Shown piece after piece: positions 42,125 through 52,189 of a stretch of 64,000 nt of DNA (the stretch's first letter is position 1; every line of letters starts with the position of its first letter). This DNA is from an uncultured Psychrobacter sp. (GTDB taxonomy: Bacteria > Pseudomonadota > Gammaproteobacteria > Pseudomonadales > Moraxellaceae). The position numbers were made by a program, and so were the translations under genes. The notes beneath the pieces were generated by a model. That model was not told the origin of the DNA. It worked only from the letters and a program-made list of their open reading frames with translations, and ran no database searches. Location: positions 124,001 through 188,000 of the forward strand of contig CANMUI010000003.1 of the NCBI GenBank assembly GCA_947501045.1, given 5' to 3'.

Positions 42125-43417
42125 CTATAAGAATTCTCGTAATACTTGATTAAGATACCGTCGTCCTAACGCTGTAGGCTTTAATTTATCTTTGCTATCA
42201 ATCAGTAAGCCTTTATCCACCAGATGTTTTATCTGCATTGCAATATGACTATAACTCAACCCTGTTCGCGCTGTAAATAGTGACCACTCTACCCCCTCAT
42301 ACAAACGTAGGACGTTGAGCATAAATTCGCTTACCAGCTCATCAGTAGCAATAGCTTGCCAATTTACCATTTTAGGCAAATCATGGATGCTTGAATCTGA
42401 ATTTTTATAATTCGTATAGTCTTTAGGCAAGCGCGATTTACTAAAGCGGTAAATATCGTTATCTAAGGTTAAACCGTGATTGATTAAGACACTTGACCCT
42501 TTCTCATCAAGGTTTGCAATATCTATACTAACTTTGCCATGAGCGCCTGCACCAATTGCTAAATAATCTCCAAATTGCCAATAATTAACATTGTGACGAC
42601 AGGGCGAATCCGACGCGCCTACCCACGCCGATACCTCATAATTACTATAGCCCAAGCGTTGCAACAATGCCTGACCTGCCTCTTCGATATCAGCCAAACT
42701 ACCCTCATCGGGCAATAGGGGCTGGCTGCGATAAAATACCGTGTTAGGCTCAATGGTAAGCTGATACCAAGAGATGTGAGTCGCGCCCCCATCGTGCGCG
42801 GTTTGAATATCGTATAATGCTTCGATCAAAGTTTGCTTTGGCAGACCGTGCATTAAGTCGACGTTTACTCGCTCAAAACCAGCCTTACGTGCTGCTTTAA
42901 TTGCAGATAAAGCTTGTTTGGGATCATGAATACGCCCAAGAGTCGTAAGCTTATCAGCGGCAAAGCTTTGTACGCCAATGGATAAACGGTTAATGCCGAC
43001 TTGTAGATACTCACTAAAAGGCGCATGTTCAAGCGTACCCGGATTGGCCTCCATAGTAATTTCAATATCTTCAGCAAATTTAAAACACGATCGCAGGCCT
43101 GCAAATAAGCGCTGATATTGGGCAATAGGCAATAATGAGGGCGTACCGCCGCCGATAAATATTGAGCTGATTGAGCGATCTTGAGTCAAAGCCTGCTGCA
43201 GCTTGGCATCATCAAGTAGAGCATCGACATAATCGTCGTACATTGACAAGGGGTGATCTACTGACAACTCATGTGAGTTAAAATCGCAATAAGGACATTT
43301 TTTAACGCACCAAGGGATATGAATATATAGTGCTAAAGGAATACTGGATACCTCAATATTAGCAAGTGAGGCATTAGTACGGACAGGTGGAATATTATTG
43401 ATTTTGGTTACAGACAT
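42125..43417 (-). CDS. hemW: Radical SAM heme chaperone HemW
   Basis: Radical SAM protein that delivers heme to respiratory enzymes; often mislabelled as coproporphyrinogen III oxidase. 430 residues. The cluster motif C-x3-C-x2-C is Cys37, Cys41, Cys44 (CVKKCPYCDFNSH), and RHNVNYW (about residue 272) is the HemW-type HNxNYW motif. It lacks the extra N-terminal features of HemN. An N-terminal tail of about 25 residues precedes the usual start. Stands alone. Confidence 0.92.
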   Translation of the reverse strand: MSVTKINNIPPVRTNASLANIEVSSIPLALYIHIPWCVKKCPYCDFNSHELSVDHPLSMYDDYVDALLDDAKLQQALTQDRSISSIFIGGGTPSLLPIAQYQRLFAGLRSCFKFAEDIEITMEANPGTLEHAPFSEYLQVGINRLSIGVQSFAADKLTTLGRIHDPKQALSAIKAARKAGFERVNVDLMHGLPKQTLIEALYDIQTAHDGGATHISWYQLTIEPNTVFYRSQPLLPDEGSLADIEEAGQALLQRLGYSNYEVSAWVGASDSPCRHNVNYWQFGDYLAIGAGAHGKVSIDIANLDEKGSSVLINHGLTLDNDIYRFSKSRLPKDYTNYKNSDSSIHDLPKMVNWQAIATDELVSEFMLNVLRLYEGVEWSLFTARTGLSYSHIAMQIKHLVDKGLLIDSKDKLKPTALGRRYLNQVLREFL

Positions 43418-43638
43418 AATAGGCTTATTTATAAAGGATAGATTACATAGGTAGCGCTTGATAAAATGGCCAAATCAGCGGCCTGAATCCTATATATAGT
43501 TGGCTTTGAAAACTACAAGCGCTAAACACTACATTTGCGACAAAGCGCTATTAGATGATAACCAGTAAGCAAAATGCTGGGCTTTTGAATGCTATTTTAA
43601 AAACATATTATTATACGATAATTAGTAGGAAGAAGAAT

Positions 43639-44133
43639 ATGGCATATTGGCTAATGAAATCTAACCCAAAATACTTTGGTATACATGACCTAGAGCACTT
43701 AGGGACGGAGATGTGGGATGGCGTGCGTAATTACCGCGCGCGCAATTTTATGCGTGATGATATGCAAGTAGGTGATAAAGTTGTTTTTTATCACTCAAGC
43801 GCTAACCCCTCCGGCGCAGCTGGCATCATGACTATTAGCAAAGCAGGCTACCCTGATCCGACTCAGTTCCATCCGGAACACAAGCATTATGACCCGCTAG
43901 CAACCGAGGAGGAGCCGCGCTGGTATCTGGTCGATGTCACTTTTGAGCTGGCTTTTAGCGAGACCCTACCGCTATCTGCACTTAAATTTATTCCGGCTCT
44001 GGAGGATTCATTACTGCTCAAAAAGGGCTGTCAGCAATTGACCGTCATTCCACTCGACCCTAAGCATTGGCAGGCTATCATAGATATGGCAAATACGCTT
44101 GAATTATTACCAAACGACGCCGATACCTTTTGA
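43639..44133 (+). CDS. EVE-domain protein
   Basis: 164 residues. It is one compact EVE (PUA-like) domain: MAYWLMKSNPKYFGIHDL, WDGVRNYRARNFMRDDM and GDKVVFYHSS.. PSGAAGIMTISKAGYPD, ending PLDPKHWQAI. The fold binds modified bases in DNA or RNA; the target is unknown. The open frame begins at 43555, but AGGA at 43627 and the conserved start point to 43639. No restriction or modification gene is adjacent, so it is more likely a housekeeping copy. Confidence 0.85.
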   Translation: MAYWLMKSNPKYFGIHDLEHLGTEMWDGVRNYRARNFMRDDMQVGDKVVFYHSSANPSGAAGIMTISKAGYPDPTQFHPEHKHYDPLATEEEPRWYLVDVTFELAFSETLPLSALKFIPALEDSLLLKKGCQQLTVIPLDPKHWQAIIDMANTLELLPNDADTF

Positions 44134-44302
44134 TAGCAAATAGTAGGAGCTGCTTGCTGTTTCCATACCAGCTTTAGCACTTGTTTTGAGCGGCCAATTT
44201 AGAGCTTAGATATAAATTAGTGTATCATGGCTGCAAAGTAATTCTATCTAGCAGTGCTGTTCTGCTTATCATTTATGTATAAATTTTAAGAACCCTTTAT
44301 TT

Positions 44303-45514
44303 ATGTCCAATACTATTATTTCCAATACTATAAAAAATATTGTCGTTATTGGTGCAGGCTACGTTGGTCTATCTAATGCCATTTTGCTGGCGCAGCCTAA
44401 GCTTGAAACCCAGGTTATCCTTTACGATATTGATAAAGAAAAGATCAGAAGTATTCAAAACTGGCAATCACCTTTGCAAGATATTGATATAGCTAATTTT
44501 TTAGCTAAGAAGGATCTTAATCTTACGGCAACCTATGATAGCGATGATCTATATAAAAACACTGACATCGTTATCATTGCTACCCCAACTAACTATGATG
44601 TGGCAGCAAGCAAATTTGATACCACAACGGTCGAGGTGAGTATTCGCTCTATTCGTGAGCAAAACCAAGACGCTTTTATTGTCATTAAATCAACCGTGCC
44701 CATTAGTTTTACTGCGTCAATGCAGGCTCAGTTTGATGATAAGATCTTATTTATGCCTGAGTTTTTGCGTGAAGGGCAAGCACTTTTTGATAATCTGCAC
44801 CCTTCTCGAATTATTGTCGGGGCAGCAGAGAGGTACCATACTGCCGCAGCGCAGCTAATAGCGCTTTACCAACAGGCAAGCTTTGAGAATAGTGCTGAGA
44901 CCCTAATTATGCCTGCAACTGAAGCTGAGGCAGTAAAGTTATTTGCTAACAGCTATCTGGCGATGCGCATTGCTTTTTTTAATGAGCTTGATAGCTTCTC
45001 TGAAAAGCACCACTTGTCCAGCCAATCCATTATAAAGGGTATGGGACTTGATCCGCGCATTGGCGATCACTATAACAACCCTTCTTTCGGTTATGGCGGC
45101 TACTGCTTGCCAAAAGACACTCAGCAGCTAAAGGCCAACTACAACGATATTCCGGCCAATATTATTCATGCCGTAGTCGACTCCAACAATACCCGTAAAC
45201 GCTTTATTGCGCGGCAAATTGTTGAGAAGCAGCCCAAAAGTGTGGGTATTTATCGCCTTAGCATGAAAAAGGACGCAGATAATTTTCGTGATTCTGCGAT
45301 ATTAGATATTATAGACATTTTATTACAGCATGGTTTAACGCTCACCATTTATGAGCCTTCTCTTAGTGAAGATACTTTTAAAAGCTGTCAGGTTATTAAT
45401 GATCTACAGCAGTTTATACAACAAAATGATCTGATCGTAGCCAACCGCTGGAGCGATGAATTATCAGCAGTGGCAGACAAGATTTATACTAGAGACGTCT
45501 TTGGTTATAGTTAA
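44303..45514 (+). CDS. ugd: UDP-glucose 6-dehydrogenase
   Basis: Oxidises a UDP-hexose to the uronic acid with NAD+, supplying LOS or capsule. 403 residues. The Rossmann GAGYVGLSNA motif is at about 17-26, EFLREGQALFDNLHPSRI is the substrate block, and the catalytic Cys is Cys268 in GYGGYCLPKDTQ. Short (Ugd-like) form rather than the 430-450-residue Wzx-type. Not inside a polysaccharide cluster here; the LOS locus is 12 kb away. Other UDP-hexose substrates such as UDP-ManNAc remain possible but the pattern fits Ugd. Confidence 0.88.
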   Translation: MSNTIISNTIKNIVVIGAGYVGLSNAILLAQPKLETQVILYDIDKEKIRSIQNWQSPLQDIDIANFLAKKDLNLTATYDSDDLYKNTDIVIIATPTNYDVAASKFDTTTVEVSIRSIREQNQDAFIVIKSTVPISFTASMQAQFDDKILFMPEFLREGQALFDNLHPSRIIVGAAERYHTAAAQLIALYQQASFENSAETLIMPATEAEAVKLFANSYLAMRIAFFNELDSFSEKHHLSSQSIIKGMGLDPRIGDHYNNPSFGYGGYCLPKDTQQLKANYNDIPANIIHAVVDSNNTRKRFIARQIVEKQPKSVGIYRLSMKKDADNFRDSAILDIIDILLQHGLTLTIYEPSLSEDTFKSCQVINDLQQFIQQNDLIVANRWSDELSAVADKIYTRDVFGYS

Positions 45515-45677
45515 ACTCTATCTGGGGAACAAGAAGCTAGCTAAAAGTTGACATCAGCGTAAAGCTTCTTTACCATCATCTCTACTTTTGGCCTGTCTAT
45601 TCAATTTGAATGGGCAGGTTATTTTTGTTTTAGTCCTCTAAACCATAATAGATTTAGATAATAACAAGTTGCTGATC

Positions 45678-47045
45678 ATGGCATTGCCGATATCCTTCAC
45701 CGATTTTAAAAGCTATAGCCTGCGTTTAGGCGTGCTAGCACTACCTATCTTAATCACTCAATTCTCTCAAGCTGCGCTTGGTGTCGTCGATGCTATCATG
45801 GCAGGTGCGGTTTCCGCCCTTGATTTAGCTGCGGTTGCAGTTGGTTCTGGCATCTGGCTACCCCTCTATTTATTGGCAACCGGTATCTTAATCGCCACTA
45901 CTCCGCTCATTGGTGAGGCGATAGGCCAAAATAGACATGACCAAGTTCCTCATATCACTCAGCAGTCAATATGGACAGCAGGGGTTATTGGTATTATTGG
46001 GTTTATCATTGTCAGTTTAATGCCCAATATACTCAATATAATGGGCGTTCCTGCGAACATCCAACCTATAGCGGCTCAGTACTTACGCGGCGTAGCTTTT
46101 GGTTTCCCTGCTATGGCAGTATACGCTGTGCTGCGTAGTTATTGCGAAGCGCTAGGACGACCAGAGCCAGTAACCGTCATTAGTATTATCGGTCTGTTAG
46201 CAGATATTCCTTTAAACTATATTTTTATCCACGGTTTGTTTGGTATGCCAGAGCTTGGTGGTGCAGGCTGCGGCGTGGCAACAGCACTAGTACTGTGGAT
46301 TAATGTCCTGCTATTAGGTGCATATACTACCTTTACTAAGCGCCAACAGTTTGCCAGTACGCGCTTTTTTTATAGCTTCACTAGGCCCAATCGAGCACAA
46401 ATCACTAAACTGCTCACACTTGGTATCCCTATTGGTATCTCTATCTTTTTTGAAGCCAGTTTATTTAGCTTGGGTGCGTTGGTCATCAGTCCACTAGGTG
46501 AGCTTGCTACCGCATCACATCAAGTGGCGCTAGCTGTGACCTCACAGCTCTTTATGATACCGATATCGGTCGCTATGGCACTGACTATTATGATATCTAA
46601 TCGCTTTGGTGAAAAGAATCTGCTCACACTACAACATGTGCAAACGACTGGTCTTATTTGGACCGTGTTGATTGCTATTACTTGTATGCTGGGTATTTGG
46701 CTATTTAGACCACAAGTGGCGGCCGCTTTTACTGATAACCTAGAAGTGCGCGCCCAAGCCATGCATTTATTAATTTTTGCGCTGGCTTATCAGCTGTTTG
46801 ATGGTTGGCAAGTTAACGTAGCTGGTATATTGCGCGGTATGCAGGACACTACCGTACCGATGTGGGTCACTCTGTTTTGTTATTGGATCGTCGCGTTGCC
46901 GCTTGGTATTTATTTGGTGCGCTTTACCGATATTGGCGCTCAAGGGTTTTGGATGGCACTGATTACCGGTTTGATACTAGCCTCTATTTTGTTGACCTTG
47001 CGACTACGCTATCAGCAAAGACGTTTAACGATGCTGTGGACCTAG
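45678..47045 (+). CDS. MATE-family multidrug efflux protein (NorM-like)
   Basis: Cation-coupled antiporter of 455 residues with 12 helices in two halves, and MATE blocks ALPILITQFSQAALGVVDAIMAG near the start and GIPIGISIFFEASLFSLGALVI in the second half. The frame begins at a TTG (45669); the ATG at 45678 is the more likely start. No regulator adjacent. Substrate range unknown. Confidence 0.88.
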   Translation: MALPISFTDFKSYSLRLGVLALPILITQFSQAALGVVDAIMAGAVSALDLAAVAVGSGIWLPLYLLATGILIATTPLIGEAIGQNRHDQVPHITQQSIWTAGVIGIIGFIIVSLMPNILNIMGVPANIQPIAAQYLRGVAFGFPAMAVYAVLRSYCEALGRPEPVTVISIIGLLADIPLNYIFIHGLFGMPELGGAGCGVATALVLWINVLLLGAYTTFTKRQQFASTRFFYSFTRPNRAQITKLLTLGIPIGISIFFEASLFSLGALVISPLGELATASHQVALAVTSQLFMIPISVAMALTIMISNRFGEKNLLTLQHVQTTGLIWTVLIAITCMLGIWLFRPQVAAAFTDNLEVRAQAMHLLIFALAYQLFDGWQVNVAGILRGMQDTTVPMWVTLFCYWIVALPLGIYLVRFTDIGAQGFWMALITGLILASILLTLRLRYQQRRLTMLWT

Positions 47046-47352
47046 TGGTTCGTCACTACTTTTATTAATATTATAAAGCGCTGAGCTTGAACTTAACTTT
47101 GAACTTAGTATCGTAGCTTCTAGTAACTGACTCTAACTAAACCTAGCGCTCTCTATAGACATAGACTATGATAAATCATCAGTTAAGTCTTACCGATGAT
47201 CGTTTTGATGTCAAAAATATGTAAAAATTTCAGTTAACAGATGTACATTGATTGCTCATTGCGCTGAATATAGGTATCATTAGTAATCAATTACCCAATA
47301 TTTTGTTACACTATTTCTTTCCTTAATTCTAGAAAAAGGTCTTATAAAAATC
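47046..47352. other. Intergenic region upstream of accB
   Basis: About 310 AT-rich bases without a gene. It contains a 9-bp direct repeat TTGAACTTA (47087-47095, 47099-47107). The accBC promoter should be in its second half. Confidence 0.4.
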
Positions 47353-47781
47353 ATGGATATCGAAAAAATACGCACGCTAATAGCTCTCATGGAAGAAAAG
47401 GATTTGGTCAATCTAGAGGTCAGCTCAAAAAATGAGCATGTTAGTTTGACTAGACATTATGATGCTCCTGCACCAACGATGATGGCCGCTCCTGCTGCTG
47501 GCAGCGCACCTGTCGCTACCGAAGCTAAAGCCACGACGAAGCCTGGTAGTGTTGAGACCTCACCTATGGTTGGTGTATTCTACGCAGCTCCAAGCCCCAA
47601 TGATCCACCATTTGTAAAAGTGGGACAAAAAGTTCAAGCAGGAGACACATTAGGTATTATTGAAGCCATGAAGATTATGAACCCACTTGAGGCCACCCAA
47701 AGCGGTATCATTGATGAGATCTTAGTCAACAACTCTGAAGTTGTACAGTTTGGCCAGCCCGTTGTGCGCTACAAAGCCTAA
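47353..47781 (+). CDS. accB: Biotin carboxyl carrier protein of acetyl-CoA carboxylase
   Basis: Carries biotin for the first step of fatty-acid synthesis. 142 residues: a N-terminal helical region, an Ala/Pro/Thr-rich linker (about 36-66) and a C-terminal biotinyl domain. The biotin is attached to Lys107 in EAMKIMNP. The thumb (SPNDPPFVKVG) of bacterial AccB is present. AAAAAGG lies before the ATG. Forms the usual operon with accC, which starts 43 bases after its stop. Confidence 0.95.
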   Translation: MDIEKIRTLIALMEEKDLVNLEVSSKNEHVSLTRHYDAPAPTMMAAPAAGSAPVATEAKATTKPGSVETSPMVGVFYAAPSPNDPPFVKVGQKVQAGDTLGIIEAMKIMNPLEATQSGIIDEILVNNSEVVQFGQPVVRYKA

Positions 47782-47824
47782 CGGTATTTGTCACACTCTA
47801 CACTACTTTGACAAGGATGACTTC

Positions 47825-49186
47825 ATGATAAAAAAACTGCTTATTGCCAATCGTGGCGAGATTGCCCTACGTATCGTACGTGCCTGTAAAGCGCTCGGTA
47901 TTGAGACCGTAGGTGTCTACTCTACCGCCGATGAAAACCTTATGCATCTGCGTTTTGTGGATGAGGCTATCTGTATCGGTATGCCTAATGCCAATCAAAG
48001 CTATTTAAACATCAGTACTATTTTGACTGCTGCTGAGATTACTGGTGCTGACGCCATTCATCCAGGTTATGGTTTTTTGGCAGAAAATGCTGAGTTTGCT
48101 GAACGGGTTGAGGAAGCAGGATTGACCTTTGTCGGTCCCAATGCTGATCATATTCGCTTGATGGGTAACAAAGTCTCCGCCATCAACGCTATGAAAAAAG
48201 CGGGCGTGCCTACGGTGCCAGGCTCTGTGGGCGCAGTTACGCTACATAACGCTGAGGAACAAGCGCGCAATATCGGTTTCCCGCTCCTCATCAAAGCGGC
48301 CTCTGGCGGCGGCGGGCGCGGTATGCGCGTGGTGGAGCGTTTTGATGAGCTGATCGGTCAGTTCCAGTCCGCCAAACAAGAAGCTGAGCTTTGGTTTGGC
48401 GACGATACCGTCTATATGGAGCGCTACCTACAAAACCCTCGCCATGTTGAGATTCAAGTATTAGGCGACGGTAACGGCAACGCCATCCATCTGTATGACC
48501 GCGACTGCTCACTCCAGCGTCGGCATCAAAAGGTGTTAGAGGAAGCTCCTGCTCCTGATATACCCGACGATGTACGTGAACCTATTTTAAAAGCTTGCGT
48601 TAAAGCTTGCGAGCTTGTGCAGTATCGCGGCGCTGGTACCTTTGAGTTTTTATTTGAAAACGATGAATTTTTCTTTATCGAGATGAACACACGTATACAG
48701 GTTGAACATCCCGTCACTGAGATGATTACTGGTATCGACGTCGTCGTTGAACAGTTAAAAATTGCTGCAGGTTATGGATTATCTTACCGTCAAAGCGATA
48801 TTGAGATTCAGGGTCACGCCATTGAGTGCCGTATTAATGCTGAAGATCCAGCGACTTTTATGCCCTCCCCTGGTAAAGTGACTCAATTATATGCGCCAAG
48901 TGGTGCCGGCGTTCGCTTTGACTCGCATCTATACCCTGGATATGATATCCCCAGCTACTACGACTCACTTATCGGTAAGCTGATTTGTCATGGACAGACG
49001 CGCCAGCAAGCTATTGCAAAAACGGTGCATGCGCTTGACGAGCTTATCATTGAAGGTATTAAAACCAATATTCCGATGCACCGTGATGTTATTTTGGCAG
49101 ATGAAAACTTCGTTAATGAAGCACAAAATATTCATTATCTAGAAGAAGAGCTGCTTAAGTCTCAAAAGACTAAAACGGCAACTTAA
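47825..49186 (+). CDS. accC: Biotin carboxylase of acetyl-CoA carboxylase
   Basis: Carboxylates AccB biotin with ATP and bicarbonate. 453 residues, as usual, with the ATP-grasp fold: N-terminal MIKKLLIANRGEIALRI, the glycine-rich loop KAASGGGGRGMR and EMNTRIQVEHPVTEM with the catalytic Glu and Arg. The frame is open from 47741, inside accB, but AAGGATGAC before 47825 and the conserved start choose the ATG there. Terminator at 49224-49258. Confidence 0.97.
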   Translation: MIKKLLIANRGEIALRIVRACKALGIETVGVYSTADENLMHLRFVDEAICIGMPNANQSYLNISTILTAAEITGADAIHPGYGFLAENAEFAERVEEAGLTFVGPNADHIRLMGNKVSAINAMKKAGVPTVPGSVGAVTLHNAEEQARNIGFPLLIKAASGGGGRGMRVVERFDELIGQFQSAKQEAELWFGDDTVYMERYLQNPRHVEIQVLGDGNGNAIHLYDRDCSLQRRHQKVLEEAPAPDIPDDVREPILKACVKACELVQYRGAGTFEFLFENDEFFFIEMNTRIQVEHPVTEMITGIDVVVEQLKIAAGYGLSYRQSDIEIQGHAIECRINAEDPATFMPSPGKVTQLYAPSGAGVRFDSHLYPGYDIPSYYDSLIGKLICHGQTRQQAIAKTVHALDELIIEGIKTNIPMHRDVILADENFVNEAQNIHYLEEELLKSQKTKTAT

Positions 49187-49223
49187 TTATAACTGTGTTT
49201 CAGTTCAATACAATTTTATGCAC

Positions 49224-49258
49224 GAAAAAAACCGCCATCAGCTCTGATAGCGGTTTTG
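49224..49258. terminator. Bidirectional terminator accC / secreted protein
   Basis: AAAACCGC (plus ATCAG) pairs with (CTGAT plus) GCGGTTTT; A-run left and T-run right, between convergent genes. Confidence 0.85.
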
Positions 49259-49282
49259 CTTGTAAATGCTAATAACTGCGCG

Positions 49283-49921
49283 TTACGGTAATACCCTACG
49301 AAATCTCATAAAGCATTCTCTACCATCAGGGTCAGCGCACCACTGCATCTGATCGCCATCATGATCCAAAAACGCAATTAAGGCCTCATCAGTCTGGTCG
49401 ATCTGGTTACCTGAACAGTCTACTTCATTGTTATCAAAGACTGTCTTGATCGCAATAATGGGTAAACCTTCTTCACGATGAGTGACTAAGTAACGACCAT
49501 AAGTCCACTCTTTACCACTGACTGTCCACACCTCGTTGTCAGAACCAAAGTTGTATAGCTCTCGGCATTGAGCAGGTTTTTTGGTAGCGACATTGGTATT
49601 TACTGACGTACTAGGTGCTATGCTAGGATTTACTTTAAAGGTACGACGCTCATTTTGTGCTAAAACCCCACCTGTTGTTTCTGGCTCTCCTAGTGATACA
49701 CTAGGCTCCTCATTTACTACGGGTGCTGTAGGCAGCTCAGTAGGTAACGCTGCATTATCATTCATGGTAGGCGTATAATCTAGATCTATCTCCCACTGCC
49801 CTGCAATAGCTGGTCTGATATGCGTCGTGATTACCGATTGACTAATCGGCTCACCACCGTTGGCAGGTAAGCCTGCTAAAACTGCGGCTAGCGTAAATGA
49901 AGCAAATGAGAGAGGTTCCAT
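49283..49921 (-). CDS. Uncharacterised secreted protein with Cys-rich C-terminal part
   Basis: 212 residues, not recognised. A hydrophobic start (SFASFTLAAVLAGLPA) could be a signal peptide, though MEP at the front lacks the usual positive charge. Then comes a low-complexity Pro/Thr/Glu region (about 45-110) and a compact C-terminal part with Cys in PAQCREL, DCSGNQ, WCADPDGRECF, four in all, able to form two disulfides. The WTVSGKEWTYGRYLVTHREEG and FLDHDGDQMQW blocks may be beta strands. AAAGG precedes the ATG. No neighbour explains it. Confidence 0.65.
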   Translation of the reverse strand: MEPLSFASFTLAAVLAGLPANGGEPISQSVITTHIRPAIAGQWEIDLDYTPTMNDNAALPTELPTAPVVNEEPSVSLGEPETTGGVLAQNERRTFKVNPSIAPSTSVNTNVATKKPAQCRELYNFGSDNEVWTVSGKEWTYGRYLVTHREEGLPIIAIKTVFDNNEVDCSGNQIDQTDEALIAFLDHDGDQMQWCADPDGRECFMRFRRVLP

Positions 49922-50101
49922 AATTAACCTTTTATTTGTAGCGATTGATTTATAATATTCAGTTACATATGTATGCTAGTTTAAGTCCTAGATAGCAATC
50001 ATACAAGTAACTTTATGCTTCTATGCTTTCGTCGTAAGTGTTCACGTATTGTACCCATGCAGCTCAATGGACGTTTTTATAAATTGCAACCTATATTGAA
50101 T

Positions 50102-50143
50102 AAAAAAGTACCGCCATACCCTCTAGAACGATATGGCGGTACG
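50102..50143 (-). terminator. Rho-independent terminator after leuA
   Basis: Minus strand: GTACCGCCATA / TATGGCGGTAC stem, then TTTTTTA. 32 bases after the leuA stop. Confidence 0.88.
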
Positions 50144-50174
50144 GTAACACAAAACGGTTTACGCTAATCTAGGA

Positions 50175-51956
50175 TTAAGCAGCTGTGGTACTTGGCGCTT
50201 GAGCAAAGGCCGACAACGCGCCTTTTAGCATGGCAGATACTGTGCTACTACAAGTCCCAATACCAGAGTAGATCTCACCATCGACATTGAGCTGAATGTA
50301 AGCGACTGCATTAGCATCAGTCTTATTGTCTTTACTACTATCATCATCAATACCATCAACCTGATTATGCTGCGGATTAATCGCATGTTCAGCGTAGTTA
50401 ATGATATGTAGCGATTTGCCGGTATGCTGAGCTAGACCGTTAATGAATGAAGATAAAGGACCGTTACCTTTACCATCAATGGTAATGGTGTCACCATTCA
50501 TTTGTACTTGACCATTAAAGAACACCTCACCGCCCTTATTATTGACACTATAGTCTAATAGCTCAAAGTTGCCTTGCTGCAAGTAAGTGTCTTCAAAGGT
50601 CTGTAATATCTCATCATTTTGCAATTCACGTTCAGCAGTTTCTGCTTGCTTTTGTACCACGCCGCTAAAGTCAATTTGCATCCAGCGCGGCAAGTTAAAG
50701 CCGTAGTTGCGCTGTAAGATATAAGCGACGCCGCCTTTGCCTGACTGACTATTGATACGTACCACGTCTTGATAGCTACGACCAATATGCGAAGGATCGA
50801 TGGGCAGGTAAGCCACATCCCAAACATTTTCAGTGGTCTCTTTATGCTGCTCATTATAATCAAGCGACTTTTTGATCGCGTCTTGATGCGAGCCACTAAA
50901 GGCAGTGAATACTAGCTCACCGACGTAAGGATGGCGCGGATGCACAGGCAGATTGTTACACTCGCTGACTACCTGTACAATCTCACTCATATTACTAAAA
51001 TCAAGCTCAGGATCGATGCCTTGGCTAAATAAGTTCATCGCCATCACCATCACATCCATGTTACCAGTACGCTCACCATTGCCAAGTAGCGTACCTTCAA
51101 TACGATCGGCGCCTGCAAGCATGCCAAGCTCGGAGGCAGCTACCGCGCAGCCGCGGTCATTGTGAGTATGCAAGCTAACCGTTACATGCTCACGCTGAGC
51201 AAGGTTACGACAAAAACACTCAACTTGATCGGCAAATATATTAGGCATAGCGGCCTCAACCGTTGCTGGCAAGTTAATGATAACCTCCTGCCCTTGCTCT
51301 GGCTGCCAAACCGCACAGACCGCATCGCAGACTTCTACTGCATACTCGGTTTCCGTTTGGCTAAAGCTCTCAGGAGAGTACTGAAACACCCACTCGGTCT
51401 CGGGATATTTGGCGGCGTACTCTACCAACAGCTTGGCGCCTTCGATAGCAATCTCTTTGATTTGCGCTTTATCTTTGCCGTAAACCTTTTCACGTTGTAC
51501 GCGGCTGGTTGAATTGTAGACATGAACGATGGCTCGCTTCGCGCCTTTCAATGACTCAAAGGTACGGGCAATTAAATGCTCACGTGCTTGTACCAACACT
51601 TGCAAAGTAACATCTTTAGGAACTAGGTTTTCTTCGATTAACTTACGGGCAAAGTCAAACTCAACTTGCGCCGCTGATGGAAAACCAATCTCGATCTCTT
51701 TAAATCCCACTTCCACTAAAGTCTTAAAAAACCGTGTTTTTTGTTCAATGGTCATCGGATCAATCAAAGCTTGGTTGCCATCACGCAGATCAACGCTCGC
51801 CCATATCGGCGCTTTTTCAATGGTTTTGCTCGGCCAAGTGCGGTCAGGTAGCGATGGCGTAAAAGCGAAGGGACGGTACTTGGTATAATCAAAAGCCGCG
51901 TGTTTGGGGGTAACTCTTGCGTGGTTTATAGTAGCGGAGTGCGTAGTGTTAGACAT
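50175..51956 (-). CDS. leuA: 2-isopropylmalate synthase
   Basis: First step of leucine synthesis: condenses acetyl-CoA with 2-ketoisovalerate. 593 residues, the long form with a C-terminal regulatory leucine-binding domain. SVDLRDGNQALIDPM holds the metal-binding Asp and catalytic Arg, SLHTHNDRGCAVA the metal-binding HxH. The frame opens at 51962 (TTG), but AAGGATTGATT puts the ATG at 51956. A divergent Lrp/AsnC regulator lies 233 bases upstream, a natural candidate regulator. Acidic, asparagine-rich stretch near 525-545. Confidence 0.95.
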   Translation of the reverse strand: MSNTTHSATINHARVTPKHAAFDYTKYRPFAFTPSLPDRTWPSKTIEKAPIWASVDLRDGNQALIDPMTIEQKTRFFKTLVEVGFKEIEIGFPSAAQVEFDFARKLIEENLVPKDVTLQVLVQAREHLIARTFESLKGAKRAIVHVYNSTSRVQREKVYGKDKAQIKEIAIEGAKLLVEYAAKYPETEWVFQYSPESFSQTETEYAVEVCDAVCAVWQPEQGQEVIINLPATVEAAMPNIFADQVECFCRNLAQREHVTVSLHTHNDRGCAVAASELGMLAGADRIEGTLLGNGERTGNMDVMVMAMNLFSQGIDPELDFSNMSEIVQVVSECNNLPVHPRHPYVGELVFTAFSGSHQDAIKKSLDYNEQHKETTENVWDVAYLPIDPSHIGRSYQDVVRINSQSGKGGVAYILQRNYGFNLPRWMQIDFSGVVQKQAETAERELQNDEILQTFEDTYLQQGNFELLDYSVNNKGGEVFFNGQVQMNGDTITIDGKGNGPLSSFINGLAQHTGKSLHIINYAEHAINPQHNQVDGIDDDSSKDNKTDANAVAYIQLNVDGEIYSGIGTCSSTVSAMLKGALSAFAQAPSTTAA

Positions 51957-52168
51957 AATCAATCCTTAGATGACGTAGAGGGTTAAATTTACAACTATCC
52001 GCAACTATCAGATTGTATTCAACATACTCTGATAAATTTCGTACAAGACAGCCAAAGTTTATAGAGTTATGATAACAAAGTTTGGAAAGTGAAAAACTGC
52101 TTTGTTCAATAAAATTTAAGAATATATTAGTGATTAATATACGTTTTATAGTTATTATTAGCTTAAAT

Positions 52169-52182
52169 CTCTAACGTTAGAG
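52169..52182. promoter_or_regulatory. Perfect 14-bp palindrome at the Lrp-type gene start
   Basis: CTCTAACGTTAGAG, ending seven bases before the ATG at 52190. It overlaps the ribosome-binding region, so binding by the encoded regulator or folding of the mRNA would lower its own expression. Confidence 0.5.
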
Positions 52183-52189
52183 CTACACT

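Noticed and set aside
42125..43417. Oxygen-independent coproporphyrinogen oxidase HemN
   Set aside because: The HNxNYW motif and short N-terminus indicate HemW.
51529..51888. Plus-strand frame of 119 codons antisense to leuA
   Set aside because: Entirely inside leuA, whose reading frame is intact and conserved.
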